From positions 1 to 10,594 of the forward strand of contig JACCQV010000102.1 of assembly GCA_013813945.1 (NCBI GenBank): 10,594 nt of DNA. The letters run 5' to 3'. Origin of the DNA: Deltaproteobacteria bacterium. GTDB lineage: Bacteria; Myxococcota_A; Polyangia; Haliangiales; Haliangiaceae. This document shows, one piece after another, positions 6,619 to 10,594 of the stretch; positions within the stretch are counted from its first letter, which is position 1, and every line of letters begins with the position of its first letter. A program made the translations under genes and the position numbers. The notes beneath the pieces are model-generated. The model was not told where the DNA came from. It did no database searches and saw only the letters and a program-made list of their open reading frames with translations.

Positions 6619-6742
6619 GACGGGGAGGCCGGGGCAGAGTAGCCCAGGAGAGGCCCGCGGGCACCGTAAACACCGCTCGCGGCGTAGCCCGGATCACCGT
6701 CGGTGGCATGGACGCGGTGGCCGGGGGCTTGCGAGGTGTGTT
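6619..6742. promoter_or_regulatory. Divergent intergenic region, likely holding promoters for both operons
   Basis: This 124-bp spacer separates the leftward sugar-modification operon from the rightward glycosyltransferase pair, so both promoters must lie here or inside the 5' ends of the flanking genes. No convincing -35/-10 pair or sigma-54 element was found on either strand. It contains a perfect 10-bp palindrome GCCCGCGGGC (6653-6662), an inverted repeat CACCG-T-CGGTG (6695-6705), and further CACCG words at 6662 and 6671. These are possible protein-binding sites, but simple GC-rich repeats are expected by chance. Confidence 0.4.
6733..6736 (+). promoter_or_regulatory. Ribosome binding site deciding the start of the GT-C-like gene
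   Basis: GAGG lies 6 nt before ATG 6743-6745. The frame is open back to an ATG at 6615-6619, but the extra 42 residues would be Arg/Gly/His-rich and unlike a membrane protein N-terminus. This site supports the shorter start. Confidence 0.6.
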
Positions 6743-8113
6743 ATGCGCCCTCTCGTGGTGAGTGCTCAGGCCCGGCGCATCGGGCGCCGTATCGCGACGG
6801 CTCCGCCGCTGGTGATCCTGGCGATCGCGTGGTTCTACCTGATGATCTACGCGTTTCCCGGGATCATGACCCAGGACTCCTATGACCATCTGCGCGAGGC
6901 CCGTGATCGCCTGTACAGCGATGGTCACCCGCCAGCGATCAACCTCCTGTGGAGTGTAGTCGACTACTTCATCGCGGGGCCGTTCGGGATGTTCGTCATC
7001 CAGAGCACGTGCATGCTCGCTGGCCTCTACCAGGTGATGCGCCGCGCGTTCGATCCACGGCCGGCCGCCTGGATTGCCGCGGCCGTCTTCCTGTTCCCGC
7101 CGGTGATGGTCCCGTTCGGAGTGATCTGGAAGGACCCGCTGATGGCGGGCTTCTTGATGCTGGGGTTCGTCGGCCTGGCGTCGCCGCGCCGCGCGATGCG
7201 CCTGCTCGGCTTGCTCGGCATGTTCGGCGCGACGTCGGTCCGCTACAACGCGATCGCGGCGACACTGCCGCTCGTCGTGCTGCTGTTCGAATGGCGGCCC
7301 GGCCTGCACTGGCTCAAGCGCTATCCGATCGCGATCGTCGCGTGGGTCGTCGTCACGTTGAGCTCGTTCCAGCTCAACGCGCGGCTCGCCGATCACAAGC
7401 TCGAGCTGTGGAGCTCGATCGCAGTGTTCGACATCGTCGGCACGCTCGCGTTCGTCGACGAGGACATTCCCGACGAGGACCTCAAGAAGCTGTTCGCCGG
7501 GTCCGATCTGCTCGTCCAGACCAACATCCACGCGACGGCACGCGAGCTCTACACGCCGCGCGACTTCCTCCCGGTCACGAATCATCCGACGAAGACCATG
7601 TGGAGCCTGCCGATCAACGGCTACGTGCCACCGCCCGAACCTCAGCTGAACGCGATCGAGCGCGCCTGGAAGGAGACGATCGCGACGTATCCGGTCGCGT
7701 ATCTGAAGCACCGCCTCTCGGTAATGGCAGAGGTCGTGGGGCTCGGCGTCTCGCGAGCCAGTGGCGCCATTGCGCGGCGTGACTTCCGGTCGCCCGACGA
7801 GGTTCATCTCCGCGGGCTCGGTACCGGTTGGTCCAAGCTCCAGCGCAAGATGACCAAGTGGTACGTGTCGATCGTCCGGCACACGCCGCTGTTCACGGTG
7901 TGGATGTACATCGTGATCGCGCTCGTGCTGCTACCGCTCGCGTTGCGCCACCGCGATGTCCTGGCACTCCTCCTCAGCGGGCTCGCGCTCGAGGCGTCGC
8001 TGGTCGTGCTCGCGCCGAGTCCGGACTACCGATATTCGCATTGGCTCGTGATCTGTACGATCATCGCCGCGATTGTCCTCGGCGTCCGCCGCTACCGAGG
8101 CAGCCCACCATGA
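6743..8113 (+). CDS. Multi-spanning membrane protein, GT-C-like glycosyltransferase
   Basis: A 456-aa polytopic protein. Hydrophobic segments are visible near 21-38, 72-97, 107-126, 132-146, 152-162, 169-183, 195-210, 384-401, 405-424 and 432-448, with a long hydrophilic loop at about 212-380. After the first helix comes GIMTQDSYDHL (40-50), with an acidic residue (Asp45) in the first external loop, then YSDGHPPAINLLW (58-70). An Asp in this loop is typical of GT-C glycosyltransferases that use polyprenyl-phosphate sugars (ArnT, PMT, GT39-like). Further conserved-looking points are SVRYNA (165-170), WKETIATYPVAYLKHR (309-324) and PDYRYSHW (427-434), which recall DUF6020/GT39-like membrane proteins. 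The gene overlaps the following glycosyltransferase by ATGA (8110-8113), suggesting coupled synthesis. Inference: it transfers a sugar from a lipid carrier on the periplasmic face. Exact family and acceptor cannot be fixed from sequence reading alone. Confidence 0.7.
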   Translation: MRPLVVSAQARRIGRRIATAPPLVILAIAWFYLMIYAFPGIMTQDSYDHLREARDRLYSDGHPPAINLLWSVVDYFIAGPFGMFVIQSTCMLAGLYQVMRRAFDPRPAAWIAAAVFLFPPVMVPFGVIWKDPLMAGFLMLGFVGLASPRRAMRLLGLLGMFGATSVRYNAIAATLPLVVLLFEWRPGLHWLKRYPIAIVAWVVVTLSSFQLNARLADHKLELWSSIAVFDIVGTLAFVDEDIPDEDLKKLFAGSDLLVQTNIHATARELYTPRDFLPVTNHPTKTMWSLPINGYVPPPEPQLNAIERAWKETIATYPVAYLKHRLSVMAEVVGLGVSRASGAIARRDFRSPDEVHLRGLGTGWSKLQRKMTKWYVSIVRHTPLFTVWMYIVIALVLLPLALRHRDVLALLLSGLALEASLVVLAPSPDYRYSHWLVICTIIAAIVLGVRRYRGSPP

Positions 8114-9054
8114 CCGCCACTGACCTCGAGATCGCCGTTCTGGTGCCGTGCTTCAACGAGGCGGCTGCGATCGGCAAGGTCGTCGCGGACTTCCGCGCAG
8201 CGCTACCCACGGCGAAGATCTACGTCTACGACAATAACTCCACCGACGACACGATCGAGGTAGCGACCGCAGCCGGTGCCGTCGTCCATCGCGAGGACCG
8301 CCGCGGCAAGGGCAACGTCGTCCGCCGGATGTTCCAGGACATCGAGGCCGACATCTACGTGATGGTCGACGGTGACGACACGTACGACGCGGCAGTCGCG
8401 CCGCAGCTCGTCGACAAGCTGTTCGACGACAACCTCGACATGGTCGTCGGCCGCCGCGTGGAGACGCATCAGGCGGCGTACCGCGCCGGCCACCGTCTCG
8501 GTAACGCCGTGCTCACCGGGCTCGTGCGCTGGCTGTTCGGCGCAAAGATCGTCGACATGCTCTCGGGCTACCGAGTGTTCTCGCGCCGGTTCGTGAAGAG
8601 CTTCCCGTCGTTCTCGCGCGAGTTCGAGATCGAGACCGAGCTCACTGTCCATGCGATGCAGATGCGCATGCCGGTCGCCGAGATCGACACCAACTACAAG
8701 GAGCGTCCGCCCGGCTCGACGAGCAAGCTGCGGACGTTTCGCGATGGCTGGCGCATCCTTCTCACGATCACGAATCTCATGCGCAACGAGCGCCCGCTGC
8801 TGTTCTTCTCGTTGATCGGCTTTCTGATCGCGGTGGTCGCGGTGATCCTCGGGGTCCCGGTCTTTCTCGAGTTCCTCGACACGCACCTCGTGCGGCGGTT
8901 CCCGACGGCGATCCTGTGCACCGGGCTAGTCGTGATCTCGTTCCTGTGCATCGCGACCGGTCTGATCCTCGATCTGGTCTCCCACGTGCGACGCGAGTCC
9001 AAGCGACTCGCCTATCTGAGCTACCCGGCGCCGCGAACCGGTCTCCGCCGCTGA
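8110..9054 (+). CDS. Family 2 glycosyltransferase with two C-terminal membrane helices (ArnC/DPM-like)
   Basis: A 314-aa enzyme with an N-terminal GT-A catalytic domain and a C-terminal membrane part. Motifs include AVLVPCFNEAAAIGKVV (9-25), YVYDNNSTDDT (38-48), the metal-binding DGDD (87-90) in VMVDGDDTYD, MLSGYRVFSRR (150-160), FEIETEL (172-178) and YKERPPGSTSKLRTFRDGWR (196-215). These are the standard set of dolichol-phosphate-mannose synthase-like GT2 enzymes, which load a sugar from a nucleotide onto polyprenyl phosphate. Two strongly hydrophobic segments follow at about 229-254 and 263-290, as in ArnC- and GtrB-type proteins. GAGG (8097-8100) lies 9 nt before the ATG. The start overlaps the GT-C-like gene by 4 nt, so the two are likely coexpressed: this enzyme would make the lipid-linked donor used by its neighbour. 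The donor sugar is unknown. Confidence 0.9.
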   Translation: MTATDLEIAVLVPCFNEAAAIGKVVADFRAALPTAKIYVYDNNSTDDTIEVATAAGAVVHREDRRGKGNVVRRMFQDIEADIYVMVDGDDTYDAAVAPQLVDKLFDDNLDMVVGRRVETHQAAYRAGHRLGNAVLTGLVRWLFGAKIVDMLSGYRVFSRRFVKSFPSFSREFEIETELTVHAMQMRMPVAEIDTNYKERPPGSTSKLRTFRDGWRILLTITNLMRNERPLLFFSLIGFLIAVVAVILGVPVFLEFLDTHLVRRFPTAILCTGLVVISFLCIATGLILDLVSHVRRESKRLAYLSYPAPRTGLRR

Positions 9055-9075
9055 TCGAGAGCTGGCGACTGCAGA

Positions 9076-9097
9076 CCCCGCCGAGATGTCGGTGGGG
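9076..9097 (+). terminator. GC-rich stem-loop after the glycosyltransferase pair, possible terminator
   Basis: CCCCGCCGA and TCGGTGGGG (9076-9084 and 9089-9097) pair as a 9-bp stem with one G-U wobble and the 4-nt loop GATG. It begins 21 nt after the glycosyltransferase stop. There is no T-run after it, so it is not a classic intrinsic terminator, though many high-GC genomes use such hairpins without U-tracts. It may also separate the transcription units or stabilise the mRNA 3' end. The remaining spacer to 9137 holds a short AT-richer stretch (ACAAGATACACATTTATG at 9123-9140) but no promoter I can support. Confidence 0.5.
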
Positions 9098-9137
9098 AAC
9101 GCACGACGACTCGCCGACCGGAACAAGATACACATTT

Positions 9138-10594
9138 ATGATGGGTGTTCTTCGACTGCTCGGCCTGGTGGTGGTGATGCTGGCGACTCTCGTGGGTGCA
9201 TCGTCATCCGCGCTCGCGCAGCGTGGTGTTCCGCAGGGTGGCTTCCCCAGCTGGGCAGAGCGCATGACGCTCGTCTACGTCAACCGATCGCGCGCCGACC
9301 CTCAGGCGGATCTCGCGGGCTGTACGGTGTGCGCCGAGAGGGCCTGCTATCCGAGTGCGGTCACGCCGGTCGGATACGACTTCGCGCTCAACCGAGCATC
9401 GCGGTTCCACTCGGCGAACCTCGAGATCACGGGTACGGGCCCGCAGACCGACTCGCCGTGCGCGTTGCTCGGCACGCTCTCGACCGCATACGTTCCGACC
9501 GGGACCTGCGTCGGCGCGGCATCGTGCGCCTGCGTCGGCGGGACGCTGACCGGCACGACGACGTTCGTCCAGCGCATCGCCCGGTTCAGCGCGCTCACGC
9601 TCCTCGGGGAGACCGTCGCGAACGTCGCGGCCACGACGCCGCGCACCGCGTTCTACGAGCTGCTGTGGACGCCCGAGGCCAGCACGTCGTGCGCGAACAG
9701 CGGCACGAACTTCCCCCGCTTCAACATCCTCCAGGCGAATCGCCGCAATGTCGGCATCGGCTACTACCGCGTCGCGAACGAGACCTGGACTCACGACTTC
9801 ACATCCGGGACCACCGTCACCGGGACGTTGATCGCCGGTGGGCACGAGCCGCAGCTCACCGGCAGCACCGTCGAGTTCCGCACCAACTACTTCGACACCG
9901 GCGCGCCACAAGCCGCGGTGCTCAACGTGGATGGCCTGTGTTCCGCCATGGCGCTCGAGCGAGGTAGCGCGACCAACGCGACGTATCTCGCATCGCGGAC
10001 GCTCGCGGGCACGACGTGTCGCCGGTATCGGTTCGAGTTCATCGGCCCCGGAGGCACCGCCGTGGTCCTCCCCGAGACCGGCTCGTACGGCGCCGGTGGC
10101 GACGCGACATGCGCGGACTGGACCGCGGCAGCGCCGCCGGTATGCGGGACGAACCAAACCCCGACGATCGCGACGGCAGCGAGTGCCACGCCGAACCCGG
10201 TGGCCGCCACGACGACCCAGCTCTCCGTGCTCGGCGCCGATGATGCCGGTGAGCCCGCGTTGACATACACGTGGGCGGTTGCCGGTGCCGCAGGCGTCAC
10301 GATCGCGCCCAACGGTACCAATGCCGCGAAGACCGCGACGGCGACGTTCGCGACCGCGGGCGCGTACATCTTCACCGTGACCGTGCGCGACGCCGGAAAC
10401 CTGACGACAACGAGCTCCGTCTCGGTCACCGTCGACCAGACGCTGACGACCATCGCGGTCGCCCCGAACCCTACGAGCGTCCCGCAGTCGGCGACCCAGC
10501 AGTTCACCCACAACGGTCTCGATCAGTTCGGGATCACCATGGGGGCCCAACCCACGGTGACGTGGACGGTCAGCGGCGGCGGGACGATCAGCGC
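9138..10594 (+). CDS. Secreted CAP/SCP-like domain protein with Ig-like repeats (partial, runs off right end)
   Basis: The first 485 residues of an exported protein; the frame is open from ATG 9138-9140 to the window edge. A signal peptide is clear: hydrophobic core LRLLGLVVVMLATLVGA (5-21) and an ALA|Q cleavage site after residue 27. Residues about 38-222 look like a CAP (SCP/PR-1) domain: ERMTLVYVNRSRADP (41-55), RASRFHSANLE (86-96), LLGETVAN (155-162), then FPRFNILQANRRNVGIGYY (192-210) and ETWTHDFTSG (215-224). A beta-sandwich with VEFRTNYFDTGAP (245-257) and LPETGSYGAGG (311-321) follows to about 336, then a PKD-like domain (about 341-432) and the start of a Big-type Ig domain (TIAVAPNPTSVPQSATQQF, 438-456). 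Twelve cysteines after the signal peptide suggest disulfides. The ATG is chosen for the signal peptide; no strong Shine-Dalgarno is seen, and ATG 9141 is an equal alternative. It is likely extracellular or surface-bound; activity is unknown. Confidence 0.8.
   Translation, partial: MMGVLRLLGLVVVMLATLVGASSSALAQRGVPQGGFPSWAERMTLVYVNRSRADPQADLAGCTVCAERACYPSAVTPVGYDFALNRASRFHSANLEITGTGPQTDSPCALLGTLSTAYVPTGTCVGAASCACVGGTLTGTTTFVQRIARFSALTLLGETVANVAATTPRTAFYELLWTPEASTSCANSGTNFPRFNILQANRRNVGIGYYRVANETWTHDFTSGTTVTGTLIAGGHEPQLTGSTVEFRTNYFDTGAPQAAVLNVDGLCSAMALERGSATNATYLASRTLAGTTCRRYRFEFIGPGGTAVVLPETGSYGAGGDATCADWTAAAPPVCGTNQTPTIATAASATPNPVAATTTQLSVLGADDAGEPALTYTWAVAGAAGVTIAPNGTNAAKTATATFATAGAYIFTVTVRDAGNLTTTSSVSVTVDQTLTTIAVAPNPTSVPQSATQQFTHNGLDQFGITMGAQPTVTWTVSGGGTIS

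Noticed and set aside
6617..6742. N-terminal extension of the GT-C-like protein from the upstream in-frame ATG
   Set aside because: The extra 42 residues are Arg/Gly/His-rich, and a GAGG at proper spacing precedes the ATG at 6743. The extension would also overlap the start of the divergent gene.
6548..7882. Minus-strand open frame (444 codons) opposite the GT-C-like gene
   Set aside because: It crosses the divergent intergenic region and overlaps two better-supported genes. Its product is rich in His, Asp, Arg and Gln with no domain.
9086..9967. Plus-strand frame of 293 codons overlapping the start of the CAP-like gene
   Set aside because: It has Arg/His-rich composition and no signal peptide or domain. 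The +0 frame from 9138 carries all the recognisable sequence.
9204..10550. Minus-strand open frame (448 codons) opposite the CAP-like gene
   Set aside because: The predicted protein is Arg/Gly-rich and without motifs, while the plus strand has a signal peptide, CAP-like and Ig-like domains in one continuous frame.

Overview
The window looks like chromosomal DNA from a high-GC Gram-negative bacterium. Codon third positions are strongly G/C, genes overlap by a few bases, and a secreted multi-domain protein of a style common in Myxococcota/Deltaproteobacteria is present. The phylum is an inference; no marker gene settles it. No tRNA, rRNA, CRISPR array, transposase or integrase was seen.

Minus strand (6618 down to base 1): six genes packed as one apparent operon, reading leftward. 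In transcription order they are a 151-aa protein of unknown function; a GMC-type FAD oxidoreductase (538 aa); a GNAT acetyltransferase (218 aa); a DegT/DnrJ/EryC1/StrS-type PLP aminotransferase (448 aa); a fusion of a class II glutaminase with a PseA/WbpG-like N-acetyl-sugar amidotransferase (662 aa); and the first 186 residues of a Wzx/MATE-type polysaccharide flippase. Junctions are ATGA, GTGA and TGATG overlaps or gaps of 2 and 1 nt, so the genes are probably translationally coupled. Read together, the set suggests oxidise, aminate, N-acetylate, then convert the acetamido group to an acetamidino (amidine) group, followed by export of the lipid-linked glycan. This parallels the logic of pseudomonad and Campylobacter acetamidino-sugar pathways, with two substitutions: a flavoprotein in place of an NAD-dependent dehydrogenase, and a built-in glutaminase in place of separate HisH/HisF-like partners.

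Plus strand (6743 to the right end): after a 124-bp divergent intergenic region come a multi-spanning membrane protein resembling GT-C glycosyltransferases (456 aa) and, through an ATGA overlap, a family 2 glycosyltransferase with two C-terminal membrane helices (314 aa, ArnC/DPM-like). The pair fits synthesis of a polyprenyl-phosphate sugar and its use on the periplasmic side. A 9-bp hairpin at 9076-9097 follows and may end this unit. Last is the 5' part (485 codons) of a secreted protein with a signal peptide, a degenerate CAP/SCP-like domain, a beta-sandwich, a PKD-like domain and the start of a Big-type Ig domain. It runs off the right edge.

The window therefore appears to be part of a surface-polysaccharide or glycoconjugate locus. 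The most notable feature is the proposed self-contained acetamidino-sugar module and its glutaminase-amidotransferase fusion. No intergenic stretch exceeds 300 bases; the only two spacers of any size (6619-6742 and 9055-9137) are described in the feature list.
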